A DNA stretch of 64,000 bases from Blautia sp. (GCA_017463155.1 JAFTPT010000031.1:45227-109226), one strand, 5' to 3'; counted from the stretch's first letter, positions 33,877 to 42,786 are shown. Translations and numbers: made by a program. Notes: generated from the letters alone by a model not told the origin.

Positions 33877-34980
33877 ATGTTTACAAAAATTAAAAATACG
33901 ATCCTCTATATGGCACTGATCACGGTCATCCTCTGCAGTTCGCTTAACGTATCCGCTGCGACAAGGACCACGGAATCGGAGACGAACGTCTACACGATCA
34001 ACGGCGTCCAGGTGGTTTATACGGATGCGTCTGAGTATTTCGGGAGCGGCCAATGCTGGAATTACGCGCAGAAGATCTACAAAAAGATCTGGGGGCGCAG
34101 CTTCACCAGCAGCTTTGACAGTGCCGATAATATTCTCCGGTATTATACCAACGATGAGGATCTGACCCTCACTCCCGAGCATCTTCGGAAGTATGTCCTG
34201 ATGGCAAAACCCGGCGCGGTCCTTCGGCTTACCCCGTATGTATATCTGCGCGGCGGCGATTCCAGCGACTGGGACGGACACAGCATGATGATCGTCCGGA
34301 TCGAGGAGGATGGCTTCCAGGCGATCCAGGGCGGCGGCGTTCCCGCAAGTTCCCGTGATGTATTCTATACCTGGGAGGGCTTCTGCAAGGAATGGAAGGG
34401 CTCCCGTTACGCGTATATCAAATACATCAAATGGCCGAATGCAGCCGCGTCCTTAAAGCCGAGCCAGAAGATCTCGGTGACGACCACGCAGACAAAGACC
34501 ATCGGTGAGAAGGCCTTCAGCATCGGTGCCAAGATCACCACCGGTGACGGAAAGCTTACCTATACCTCCAGCAACCAGAAGGTCGCGACTGTCAATGCAA
34601 AGGGGACGGTCACACTTAAGGGCGTCGGCAAGACCACGATCAAGGTCACGGCCGGCAAGACCAGCAAGTACAAGACCTCCTACAAGAACGTGACCCTGAC
34701 CGTACTTCCGAAGAGCGTCAAGGTGACGTCCGTCGTGAAGACGGCGACGAACAAGGCCCGCGTTTACTGGACCAGAAACAAGGATGTGACCGGCTATCGT
34801 GTGAAGTTCGACACAAACGGAAACTTCAAGAACGCAAAGATCGTCACGATCACGAGCAACAAGGTCCTCAGCAGAACGATCTCGGTCAAGAAGGGCAAGA
34901 CCTATTACGTCCGGATCCAGACCTACAAGGGTAATTATTCCTCCAAGTGGAGCTCGATCTACAAGATCAAGATCAAATAA
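33877..34980 (+). CDS. Secreted protein with cysteine-peptidase-like, Ig-like (BIG2) and Fn3-like domains
   Basis: 367-aa exported protein. Signal peptide residues 1-28 (hydrophobic YMALITVIL, then NVSAA). Residues 45-195 form a domain with Cys60 in GSGQCWNYAQ and His135 in DWDGHSMMIV, the spacing and context of NlpC/P60- or CHAP-like thiol hydrolases, though overall similarity is too weak for a family call. Residues 200-275 resemble a bacterial Ig-like BIG2 domain (KLTYTSSNQKVATVNAKGTVT, GKTTIKVTAGKT). The C-terminal 90 residues resemble Fn3 (GYRVKFDT, YYVRIQTYKG). Basic, lysine-rich C-terminus suggests wall binding. Activity against peptidoglycan or surface protein is inferred. Confidence 0.7.
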   Translation: MFTKIKNTILYMALITVILCSSLNVSAATRTTESETNVYTINGVQVVYTDASEYFGSGQCWNYAQKIYKKIWGRSFTSSFDSADNILRYYTNDEDLTLTPEHLRKYVLMAKPGAVLRLTPYVYLRGGDSSDWDGHSMMIVRIEEDGFQAIQGGGVPASSRDVFYTWEGFCKEWKGSRYAYIKYIKWPNAAASLKPSQKISVTTTQTKTIGEKAFSIGAKITTGDGKLTYTSSNQKVATVNAKGTVTLKGVGKTTIKVTAGKTSKYKTSYKNVTLTVLPKSVKVTSVVKTATNKARVYWTRNKDVTGYRVKFDTNGNFKNAKIVTITSNKVLSRTISVKKGKTYYVRIQTYKGNYSSKWSSIYKIKIK

Positions 34981-35038
34981 ATAAAAAAGATCCGCCTGTT
35001 TTATCCCGGTTACAAGGGAGTAAAGCAGGCGGTTTTTT
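34981..35038. terminator. Bidirectional terminator
   Basis: CCGCCTG (34992-34998) and CAGGCGG (35026-35032) with further internal pairing, followed by TTTTTT on the plus strand and preceded by AAAAAA, which gives a T-run on the minus strand. It serves both the secreted-protein gene and the convergent recombinase gene. Confidence 0.85.
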
Positions 35039-35063
35039 CGTTCTGTAAATGATGAGCGGCAGG

Positions 35064-36119
35064 TTATTCTTCCCTAAGCCGTACGGCGGTCGCGGCGAGA
35101 CGCCGGCGGTTGTCATCGAGGGCTGCGTAGTGCTTTTTGGTCGTATTTACGTCCTTATGCCCGAGAACGTCGGCGACCAGGTAGATATCGCCGGTCTCCT
35201 GGTAAAGGGCCGTTCCGTAGGTGCTCCGGAGCTTGTGCGGCGTGATCTTTTTGGTGGTCGTGATCTGGCGCGCGTATTTTTTGACCAGATTCTCGACTGC
35301 CTGTACGCCGATCCTTTTCCGCTGGGTGGAGTAGAAGAGTGCATGCTCATGACCGGCGACCGGTGTGATGCCTTTACGGACTTCCAGATACCGGTCCAGG
35401 GCATGGGCCACCTCATCTCCAAAATAGACCGTCATCTGGTTGCCGCCCTTTCGGGTCACCGTGATGCCGTTGTTCTTGAAATCCAGGTCTTCGACGTCCA
35501 GCCCCACACACTCGGAGACTCGGATGCCGGTCCCCAGAAGGAGCGTGATCAGTGCCAGGTCACGTTCCTTTGTCTTTTCGTAGTAGACCTTTTTCTGTCC
35601 GGTCAGCGAATCACCGGCATGCTCGATGTAATCCAGCAGCATGGCCACCTCATCGGCGTCCAGACGGATGATGCTCTTCTGGTGGATCTTCGGCACGTCG
35701 ATCAGCACGGTCGGGTTGGTCGTGATCATCTCACGCCGGTAGTAGTAGGCGTAGAAGGAGCGGAGAGCCGAGATCTTGCGTTTGAGGCCTCGTTCACCGT
35801 TCGTCTCCAGCTTTTCCCCGTTTTTGTAGACCTTTAAGTATTCTTCGTATTCCTCCAGGTCGACGGCCTTGACCTGATCCAGCACGTCGACGGTCAGGTC
35901 ATGCATGTCCTTGCCCCGGAAGGCCGGGTTCTCGTTCAGAAGGAATTCGAAAAAGATCCGGATGTCGTAGGCGTAGGAGATCCGGGTCCTCGAAGATGTC
36001 GTAGCATCGATGGCCCGGAAATAGTCCCGCGCAAAATCCGGGAGAGTCTTTAAGACCTCCCGGAGCTTCAGCGTGTTTTCAACATTTGTCTGGTCATGAT
36101 AGGTGGTACGGTCTGCCAT
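35064..36119 (-). CDS. Tyrosine recombinase (XerC/XerD-like)
   Basis: 351-aa site-specific recombinase. N-terminal SAM-like core-binding domain (residues 25-135) and catalytic domain with Arg200 (GTGIRVSE), Lys224, His295 and Arg298 (PHKLRST), His321 (LGHKDVNTT) and nucleophile Tyr331. All catalytic residues are present. No prophage or attachment site is seen nearby, so it looks like a chromosomal recombinase rather than an element integrase. It is the third gene of the minus-strand operon rrf2-ABC-F-recombinase, 17 bases after the ABC-F stop, with AGGAG before its ATG. Confidence 0.88.
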   Translation of the reverse strand: MADRTTYHDQTNVENTLKLREVLKTLPDFARDYFRAIDATTSSRTRISYAYDIRIFFEFLLNENPAFRGKDMHDLTVDVLDQVKAVDLEEYEEYLKVYKNGEKLETNGERGLKRKISALRSFYAYYYRREMITTNPTVLIDVPKIHQKSIIRLDADEVAMLLDYIEHAGDSLTGQKKVYYEKTKERDLALITLLLGTGIRVSECVGLDVEDLDFKNNGITVTRKGGNQMTVYFGDEVAHALDRYLEVRKGITPVAGHEHALFYSTQRKRIGVQAVENLVKKYARQITTTKKITPHKLRSTYGTALYQETGDIYLVADVLGHKDVNTTKKHYAALDDNRRRLAATAVRLREE

Positions 36120-36136
36120 GGGTAAGACTCCTGTTC

Positions 36137-37777
36137 TCAGTTATCCTCCGCGTCCGCCTCGCTGACGGTGTAGACGTGGCGTTTCTTGGCCATCTCGTCG
36201 CTTGCAAGGTATTCGTCGTAGGTGGTGATCTTGTCGATCAATGTACCGTTCGGCAGGATCTCCATGATACGGTTTGCCGTTGTCTGCACGAACTGGTGGT
36301 CGTGGGAGGTGAAGAGGATCACGCCCGGGAACTTGATCAGCCCGTTGTTGAGAGCGGTGATCGATTCCATATCCAGATGGTTGGTCGGCTCATCCAGGAT
36401 CAGGATATTGGCGCCGGAGATCATCATCTTGGACAGAAGACAGCGGACTTTTTCGCCTCCGGAAAGGACCTTGACACGCTTGATGCCGTCCTCGCCGGGG
36501 AAAAGCATACGGCCCAGGAAGCCGCGCACATAGGTGGCGTCCTTGATCTCCGAATACTGGGTCAGCCAGTCGGTGATCGTCAGATCGTTGTCGAATTCCC
36601 TGGTGCTGTCCTTGGGGAAATATGCCCGGCTCGTGGTGACGCCCCACTTGTAATTGCCTTCATCAGGTTCCATCTCGCCCATCAGGATGCGGAAGAAGGT
36701 GGTGATCGCCTGCTCGTTGGAGCCGACGAACGCGACCTTGTCGTTGTGTCCCAGCGTGAAGGAGATGTTGTCCAGCACCTTGACGCCGTCGATGGTCTTG
36801 GAAAGGTTTTCGACCATCAGGACTTCGTTTCCGATCTCTCTGTTGGGGCGGAAATCAATGTACGGATATTTACGGCTGGAGGGCTTCATCTCATCCAGCT
36901 GGATCTTTTCGAGGGCACGCTTACGGGAGGTAGCCTGCTTGGATTTGGAAGCGTTGGCACTGAACCGGGAGATGAATTCCTGCAGTTCCTTGATCTTTTC
37001 TTCCTTCTTCTTGTTGGCTTCCTTCATCTGCTTGATCAGAAGCTGGCTGGATTCAAACCAGAAATCATAGTTTCCGGCGTAAAGCTGGATCTTGCCGTAG
37101 TCGATATCGGCCGTCTGCGTGCAGACCTTGTTGAGGAAATACCGGTCGTGGGAGACGACGATAACGGTGTTGTTGAAATTGATCAGGAATTCCTCCAGCC
37201 ATTCGATGGCAGGGAGGTCCAGGTGGTTGGTCGGCTCGTCGAGAAGCAGGATATCCGGGTTTCCGAACAGCGCCTGCGCCAGAAGCACCTTGACCTTCTG
37301 GCTGCCGGTCAGGTCAGCCATCTGCGCGTAGTGATATTCCGTGTCGATGCCCAGACCGTTCAGAAGAGTCGCCGCGTCAGATTCGGCTTCCCAGCCGTTC
37401 ATCTCGGCAAATTCACCTTCAAGCTCACTGGCACGGATGCCGTCCTCATCGGAAAAGTCCTCCTTGGCGTAGATCGCGTCTTTTTCCTTCATGATCTCAT
37501 AAAGGCGGGGATTCCCCATGATGACCGTGTCCAGGACCGGATACTGGTCGTATTTGAAATGGTCCTGCTGCAGGAAGGAAAGCCTCTGGCCGGGCGTGAT
37601 GATCACATCGCCCTTGGTGGGCTCAAGCTGGCCGGAAAGGATGCGCAGGAATGTGGATTTGCCGGCTCCGTTGGCACCGATCAGGCCGTAGCAGTTTCCT
37701 TCGGTGAATTTGATATTGACATCTTCAAAGAGCGCCTTTTTGCCGACGCGAAGCGTGATATTGCTGGCAGCGATCAT
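36137..37777 (-). CDS. ABC-F family ATPase with a degenerate second Walker A
   Basis: 546-aa soluble double-ABC protein that acts on ribosomes rather than in transport. NBD1: Walker A GANGAGKST at about 33-41, signature LTGSQKVKVLL and Walker B ILLLDEPTNHLD. Interdomain linker rich in Lys/Glu (about residues 235-300). NBD2: the P-loop position reads GSNEQAITT (352-360), without the lysine, but signature LSGGEKVR and ILILDEPTNHLD are intact. There are no membrane segments. It follows the Rrf2 gene by 34 bases. Resistance or translation-factor function cannot be decided from sequence. Confidence 0.88.
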   Translation of the reverse strand: MIAASNITLRVGKKALFEDVNIKFTEGNCYGLIGANGAGKSTFLRILSGQLEPTKGDVIITPGQRLSFLQQDHFKYDQYPVLDTVIMGNPRLYEIMKEKDAIYAKEDFSDEDGIRASELEGEFAEMNGWEAESDAATLLNGLGIDTEYHYAQMADLTGSQKVKVLLAQALFGNPDILLLDEPTNHLDLPAIEWLEEFLINFNNTVIVVSHDRYFLNKVCTQTADIDYGKIQLYAGNYDFWFESSQLLIKQMKEANKKKEEKIKELQEFISRFSANASKSKQATSRKRALEKIQLDEMKPSSRKYPYIDFRPNREIGNEVLMVENLSKTIDGVKVLDNISFTLGHNDKVAFVGSNEQAITTFFRILMGEMEPDEGNYKWGVTTSRAYFPKDSTREFDNDLTITDWLTQYSEIKDATYVRGFLGRMLFPGEDGIKRVKVLSGGEKVRCLLSKMMISGANILILDEPTNHLDMESITALNNGLIKFPGVILFTSHDHQFVQTTANRIMEILPNGTLIDKITTYDEYLASDEMAKKRHVYTVSEADAEDN

Positions 37778-37811
37778 AGTTGTACTGGTTTCCTTTCATA
37801 GGTTTCTCATT

Positions 37812-38219
37812 TCATTCTCCGGAAAGGATCTGCTCGAGCGTCTTTCTCCTGAGCAGTTCCCAGAACCGGGTCTGGATATCCTGCAGTTCCAGGTGGACAA
37901 GACAGGGCTTTCCATCCGCACCATGCCGGCTGCAGGGACGATCCGGATTCAGGCATTCGATGATGAACATGTCCGGATCGATGGCGTAGTACACATCATA
38001 GAGCGTCAGCTGGGAAGGCTTTCTGTGCAGGGAATAACCGCCGTGAACGCCGCGGTAACCGTTCACGATGCCTGCCTTCTGCAGCTTTTTGAGGATCTTG
38101 TAGGCAAAAGGACCGGTAATGTCCTCAATCTCACAGATCTCGGATACACTCAATCGTTCTTTTCCGGCCAGGGCACGGATCACACGAACCGCATAGTCAC
38201 ATTCTCTTGTAATAAACAT
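37812..38219 (-). CDS. Rrf2 family transcriptional regulator
   Basis: 135-aa winged-helix regulator. The start FITRECDYAVRVIRALA, helix SVSEICEIEDITGPFAYKILKKLQKAG and wing VHGGYSL are typical. Three cysteines in ECLNPDRPCSRHGADGKPC are placed like the iron-sulfur ligands of IscR/NsrR, so it may sense iron-sulfur status, oxygen or NO. ATG at 38219 on the minus strand has GAGG upstream. It heads an operon with the ABC-F and recombinase genes, an unusual set. Confidence 0.87.
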   Translation of the reverse strand: MFITRECDYAVRVIRALAGKERLSVSEICEIEDITGPFAYKILKKLQKAGIVNGYRGVHGGYSLHRKPSQLTLYDVYYAIDPDMFIIECLNPDRPCSRHGADGKPCLVHLELQDIQTRFWELLRRKTLEQILSGE

Positions 38220-38235
38220 AAGCAAAACCTCATGG

Positions 38236-38307
38236 GAAGGCGGACGCCTTCTGTGAAAAACGGGGTGAAACTATGTCAAGTATACAAAAAATCAGGACAG
38301 AAGTCAA
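38236..38307 (-). promoter_or_regulatory. Promoter and leader hairpin of the Rrf2 operon
   Basis: On the minus strand TTGACT (38307-38302) and TATACT (38284-38279) are 17 bp apart, a strong sigma-A promoter. In the leader GAAGGCG and CGCCTTC (38236-38251) form an inverted repeat that could be a hairpin or an operator. Confidence 0.75.
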
Positions 38308-38337
38308 ACCACGCATGCATCCTGACGGGGCAGGTAT

Positions 38338-38841
38338 TCAGCGTGTGTACCCGCGGATCTCTTCGCAGATCACATCCAGAGGCCTGCTGTCAGACAGGAC
38401 TCGGTGATCGGCCGCGTTTTCGTACCGGGGACGACGTTCCTCCATCATTTTCTCTATATACGCGAGATCTTTGTGGCCTTCGAGAAGCGGCCGGTTATGA
38501 TTCCGGCTGACCCGTTCGAGGATCGCTTCCGGATCGGCGTCGAGCCAGATGATCACGCCTTTTTTCTTCATTTCTTTTACGTTCTCCGGATCCAGGACGG
38601 CGCCGCCCCCGCAGGAAACGACAAGGTCTTCATCGGGGGAGAGTCTTTTAAGGAGCGCAGACTCGAGGCTGCGGAAATGCAGTTCGCCTTTAGTCCTGAA
38701 GATCTCGGAGATCTTCATTCTCTCTTCTTGTTCGATCGTGCTGTCCATGTCAAGCTCGCGATAGCCGTATTTCCGGGAGAGCCTCGCCGCGATCGTGCTT
38801 TTGCCGGCGCCCATGAAGCCGGTAAGATAAATATGTCCCAT
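38338..38841 (-). CDS. aroK: Shikimate kinase
   Basis: Phosphorylates shikimate at O3 with ATP; 167 aa. Walker A GFMGAGKST at residues 8-16, ELDMDSTIE for the shikimate/Mg site, FRSLES, VSCGGGAVL, RNHNRPLL for the lid. The stop is near the rrf2 promoter, so it is transcribed as a separate unit. Together with aroB (18311) it represents the chorismate pathway in this window. Confidence 0.94.
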   Translation of the reverse strand: MGHIYLTGFMGAGKSTIAARLSRKYGYRELDMDSTIEQEERMKISEIFRTKGELHFRSLESALLKRLSPDEDLVVSCGGGAVLDPENVKEMKKKGVIIWLDADPEAILERVSRNHNRPLLEGHKDLAYIEKMMEERRPRYENAADHRVLSDSRPLDVICEEIRGYTR

Positions 38842-39193
38842 AGTATTTCCTCTGTCCTGCGATCACGTTGTAAATATCCGTTTTTCTGTTTTATTCATCA
38901 TACAACAGCCATCCTTTGCACACAAGTATTATTTCAACAAACAAAAGAACTGGGCCACACCAATGAGATGATCTCCAAACGATCGGGAGAGACCTGCTGC
39001 ATCGACTTTTCGGTCGTTCTCGAGGCGCTCGGCAGCTGACATGTTCGTCAGAAGATACAAAAATCGACAATAATATTTGCCTACTTTACGGTTTATGTGC
39101 TATAATGGCATGTGAGCATATAGGCATTGCTGTGCCTATTCTATAGTTTACCAAACTTTTCATCATCAAACCGCTAAGGAGGAAAACGAAACT
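38842..39193 (+). other. 352-base non-coding region with the nifJ promoter
   Basis: Holds TTGCCT at 39076-39081 and TATAAT at 39100-39105 (18 bp apart, TG before the -10) for nifJ, leaving about 80 bases of leader. The stretch 38940-39040 is GC-richer than its surroundings and reads as an open frame ending in LGS before TGA at 39037-39039, possibly the relic of a gene end. The aroK promoter must lie near 38880 but no clear boxes were found. Confidence 0.6.
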
Positions 39194-42100
39194 ATGGCAA
39201 GAAAGATGAAAACCATGGATGGTAATCATGCAGCCGCTCATGCATCCTATGCATATTCCGACGTCGCTGCTATTTACCCCATCACCCCTTCATCCGTTAT
39301 GGCGGAAGCTGCTGACGAGTGGGCAACCCAGGGCCGCAAGAATATTTTCGGCCAGGAAGTGCAGATCACCGAGATGCAGTCCGAGGCCGGTGCCGCAGGT
39401 GCCGTTCACGGTTCTCTGTCCGCAGGCGCCCTGACCACCACCTTTACCGCTTCCCAGGGTCTTCTTCTGATGATCCCCAACCTGTACAAGATCGCCGGTG
39501 AGCAGCTGCCGGGCGTTATCAACGTATCCGCCCGTGCGATCGCTTCCCACGCACTTTCCATCTTTGGAGATCATTCCGATGTCCTTGCATGTCGCCAGAC
39601 CGGCTGTGCAATGCTCTGCGAATCCTCCGTACAGGAAGTCATGGACCTGACTCCGGTAGCACATCTGGCTGCCATCAAGGGCAAGGTGCCGTTCATCAAC
39701 TTCTTTGACGGTTTCCGTACCTCCCACGAGATCCAGAAGATCGAGACCTGGGATTACGAGGACCTCAAGGACATGGCCGACATGGATGCCATCGCTGCTT
39801 TCCGTAAGCATGCGCTGAATCCGAATCATCCCTGCCAGAGAGGTTCTGCTCAGAACGGCGATATCTTCTTCCAGGCAAGAGAAGCCTGCAACCCGTACTA
39901 TGACGCCCTTCCGGCCATCGTACAGGAGTACATGGACAAGGTCAACGCCAAGATCGGTACCGATTACAAGCTGTTCAACTACTATGGCGCTCCGGATGCA
40001 GAGCATGTCATCGTAGCTATGGGCTCCGTCAACGATACCATCGAGGAGACCATCGACTACATGCTGGCACAGGGCCGCAAGGTCGGTGTCATCAAGGTCC
40101 GTCTGTACAGACCGTTCAGCAACAAGGCCCTTGTCGAGGCAATTCCGGATTCCGTCAAGCAGATCACGGTTCTTGACCGTACCAAAGAGCCGGGTGCTCC
40201 GGGCGAGCCCCTGTATCTGGATGTCGTTTCCGCTCTGAAGGGCAGCAAGTTCGAGAATGTCAAGGTCATGGCAGGCCGCTATGGTCTGGCTTCCAAGGAC
40301 ACGACTCCGGCCCAGATCGTTGCCATCTATGACAACACCGAAAAAGAGCACTTTACCGTTGGTATCGTGGACGATGTGACCCACCTTTCCCTGGAAGTAG
40401 ACGCTCCCATCGTGACCACTCCCGAGGGAACCACCAACTGCAAGTTCTGGGGTCTTGGCGCAGACGGTACCGTCGGTGCCAACAAGAACTCCATCAAGAT
40501 CATCGGCGACAACACCGATATGTATGCACAGGCATACTTTGATTATGACTCCAAGAAGTCCGGCGGTGTGACCATGTCCCACCTTCGTTTCGGCAAGAAG
40601 CCGATCAAGTCCACCTACCTGATCCGTAAGGCAAACTTTGTGGCCTGCCACAATCCGTCCTACGTGAACAAGTACAACATGGTGCAGGAGCTGGTCGACG
40701 GCGGTACATTCCTGCTGAACTGTGCATGGGATATGGAAGGTCTTGAGAAGCATCTTCCGGGACAGGTCAAGTCCTTCATCGCCAACCACAACATCAAGTT
40801 CTACACCATCGACGGTGTGAAGATCGGTATCGAGACCGGCATGGGCCCGACCCGTATCAACACGATCCTTCAGTCCGCATTCTTCAAGCTCACCGGCATC
40901 ATTCCGGAAGAGCAGGCCATCGACCTGATGAAGGCCGCTGCCAAGGCTACCTACGGACGTAAGGGTGACGACGTCGTCCAGAAGAACTGGGCTGCCATCG
41001 ACGCAGGCGCCAAGCAGGTTGTCGAGGTCCAGGTTCCCGAGAGCTGGAAGGATGCTCCGGATGAAGGTCTGTTCATGCCGCACGCAGAGACCGGCCGTCA
41101 GGACGCCATCGATTTCGTCAACAACATCCAGACCAAGGTCAACGCACAGGAAGGCTATGGCCTGCCCGTATCCGCGTTCTCCGCATATGTGGATGGCACC
41201 ACTCCCTCCGGTACGGCTGCTTACGAGAAGCGCGGCATCGCCGTCAACGTTCCGGTTTGGAATCCCGACAACTGTATCCAGTGTAACCGCTGCTCCTATG
41301 TCTGCCCGCACGCAGTCATCCGTCCGATCGCTATGACCGCCGATGAGGCCGCCAACGCTCCGGAAGGCCTGCAGGCGCTTGACATGACCGGCATGAAGGA
41401 ATACAAGTTCACGATGGCTGTTTCCGTACTTGACTGTACCGGATGCGGCTCCTGCGCGAACGTATGCCCGGGCAAGAAGGGTGCCAAGGCTCTTACCATG
41501 GAAGGTCTTGAGGCCAACCTGGACAAGCAGAAATACTTCGACTACGGCGTGACCCTTCCCATCAAGGAAGACGTTGTTGCCAAGTTCAAAGAGACCACCG
41601 TCAAGGGCAGCCAGTTCAAGCAGCCGCTGCTTGAGTTCTCCGGCGCATGCGCAGGCTGCGGCGAGACTCCGTACGCGAAGCTCGTGACCCAGCTGTTCGG
41701 TGACAGAATGTACCTGGCCAACGCGACCGGATGCTCCTCCATCTGGGGCAACTCCGCACCGTCCACTCCGTACACCGTAAACGCGAAGGGACAGGGTCCT
41801 GCATGGTCCAACTCCCTGTTTGAGGATAACGCAGAGTTCGGTTATGGTATGCTTCTGGCCCAGAGAGCGATCCGTGACGGTCTGAAGACCAAGGTCGAGG
41901 CTCTCGTCTCCGAAGGCAAGAACGACGATGTCAAGGCAGCCGGCCAGGAATGGCTCGACACCTTCGATAACGGCGCTGCCAACGGCCCGGCTACCGATAA
42001 GCTGATCGCGGCTCTGGAGGCCTGCGGATGCGATGCCGCACAGGCGATCCTGGCCGACAAGGATTATCTGGCCAAGAAGTCCCAGTGGATCTTCGGTGGT

Positions 42101-42727
42101 GACGGCTGGGCATATGATATCGGCTTCGGCGGCGTGGACCATGTCCTTGCCAGCGGCAGAGATATCAACGTCCTCGTATTCGATACCGAGGTTTACTCCA
42201 ACACCGGCGGCCAGTCCTCCAAGTCCACCCCGACCGGCGCGATCGCACAGTTCGCGGCAGGCGGCAAGGAGACCAAGAAGAAGGATATGGCTTCCATCGC
42301 CATGAGCTATGGCTATGTATACGTGGCACAGATCTCCATGGGTGCTGACTTCAACCAGGCGATCAAGGCCATCACCGAGGCTGAGGCATATCCGGGTCCG
42401 TCCCTGATCATCGCTTACGCTCCGTGTATCAACCATGGTATCAAGAAGGGCATGTCCAAGGCACAGACCGAGGAAGAGCTGGCCGTCAAGTGCGGTTACT
42501 GGCATAACTTCCGCTTCAATCCGGCTGCTGAGCAGAAGTTCACGCTGGATTCCAAGGAGCCGGATATGACCGATTACCAGGATTTCCTGAACGGCGAGGT
42601 CCGCTACAACTCCCTGCAGCGTTCCAATCCCGCCAAGGCGGAAAGACTATTTGCGAAGAACCAGGCCGAAGCAAAAGCAAGATACGAGTATCTGCAGAAG
42701 CTCGTCAACCTGTACGGCGCAGAATAA
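39194..42727 (+). CDS. nifJ: Pyruvate:ferredoxin (flavodoxin) oxidoreductase
   Basis: Oxidises pyruvate to acetyl-CoA and CO2, reducing ferredoxin; the central step of clostridial fermentation. One 1177-aa chain with all domains: the N-terminal pyruvate-binding domain (YPITPSSVMAE), domain II, gamma domain, a two-cluster ferredoxin domain (NCIQCNRCSYVCPHA near 692 and DCTGCGSCANVCPG near 746), and the C-terminal TPP domain with CAGCGE near 819 and GDGWAYDIGFGG near 968. GGAGG precedes ATG 39194. Codon use is highly biased, as expected for a strongly expressed gene. It is monocistronic with its own promoter and a strong hairpin after it. Confidence 0.98.
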   Translation: MARKMKTMDGNHAAAHASYAYSDVAAIYPITPSSVMAEAADEWATQGRKNIFGQEVQITEMQSEAGAAGAVHGSLSAGALTTTFTASQGLLLMIPNLYKIAGEQLPGVINVSARAIASHALSIFGDHSDVLACRQTGCAMLCESSVQEVMDLTPVAHLAAIKGKVPFINFFDGFRTSHEIQKIETWDYEDLKDMADMDAIAAFRKHALNPNHPCQRGSAQNGDIFFQAREACNPYYDALPAIVQEYMDKVNAKIGTDYKLFNYYGAPDAEHVIVAMGSVNDTIEETIDYMLAQGRKVGVIKVRLYRPFSNKALVEAIPDSVKQITVLDRTKEPGAPGEPLYLDVVSALKGSKFENVKVMAGRYGLASKDTTPAQIVAIYDNTEKEHFTVGIVDDVTHLSLEVDAPIVTTPEGTTNCKFWGLGADGTVGANKNSIKIIGDNTDMYAQAYFDYDSKKSGGVTMSHLRFGKKPIKSTYLIRKANFVACHNPSYVNKYNMVQELVDGGTFLLNCAWDMEGLEKHLPGQVKSFIANHNIKFYTIDGVKIGIETGMGPTRINTILQSAFFKLTGIIPEEQAIDLMKAAAKATYGRKGDDVVQKNWAAIDAGAKQVVEVQVPESWKDAPDEGLFMPHAETGRQDAIDFVNNIQTKVNAQEGYGLPVSAFSAYVDGTTPSGTAAYEKRGIAVNVPVWNPDNCIQCNRCSYVCPHAVIRPIAMTADEAANAPEGLQALDMTGMKEYKFTMAVSVLDCTGCGSCANVCPGKKGAKALTMEGLEANLDKQKYFDYGVTLPIKEDVVAKFKETTVKGSQFKQPLLEFSGACAGCGETPYAKLVTQLFGDRMYLANATGCSSIWGNSAPSTPYTVNAKGQGPAWSNSLFEDNAEFGYGMLLAQRAIRDGLKTKVEALVSEGKNDDVKAAGQEWLDTFDNGAANGPATDKLIAALEACGCDAAQAILADKDYLAKKSQWIFGGDGWAYDIGFGGVDHVLASGRDINVLVFDTEVYSNTGGQSSKSTPTGAIAQFAAGGKETKKKDMASIAMSYGYVYVAQISMGADFNQAIKAITEAEAYPGPSLIIAYAPCINHGIKKGMSKAQTEEELAVKCGYWHNFRFNPAAEQKFTLDSKEPDMTDYQDFLNGEVRYNSLQRSNPAKAERLFAKNQAEAKARYEYLQKLVNLYGAE

Positions 42728-42742
42728 TCACAGAATCAAAGC

Positions 42743-42776
42743 GAAGGCCCGCGGTGCTTGCACCGCGGGCCTTCTT
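42743..42776 (+). terminator. Strong hairpin after nifJ
   Basis: GAAGGCCCGCGGTG and CACCGCGGGCCTTC form a perfect 14-bp stem around CTTG, followed by TTATATTATAA rather than a clean T-run. Its loop and 3' arm also contain the -35 box of the next promoter. Confidence 0.85.
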
Positions 42777-42786
42777 ATATTATAAT
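42758..42786 (+). promoter_or_regulatory. Promoter of the glycosyltransferase-cob operon
   Basis: TTGCAC at 42758-42763 and TATAAT at 42781-42786 with 17 bp spacing. The -35 lies in the nifJ terminator hairpin. No cobalamin riboswitch fits in the 60 bases before the first gene. Confidence 0.65.

Noticed and set aside
35064-36119. Tyrosine recombinase as sign of an integrated element or prophage
   Set aside because: Neighbours are housekeeping genes in an operon with it, and no direct repeats, tRNA target or phage genes are seen.
36086-37801. A 571-codon plus-strand open frame opposite the ABC-F gene
   Set aside because: The minus strand encodes an ABC-F protein with Walker and signature motifs; the plus-strand frame has none.
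39290-42505. A 1071-codon open frame on the minus strand opposite nifJ
   Set aside because: nifJ is complete, with all cofactor motifs, on the plus strand. The antisense frame is open because of strong codon bias and has no recognisable motif.
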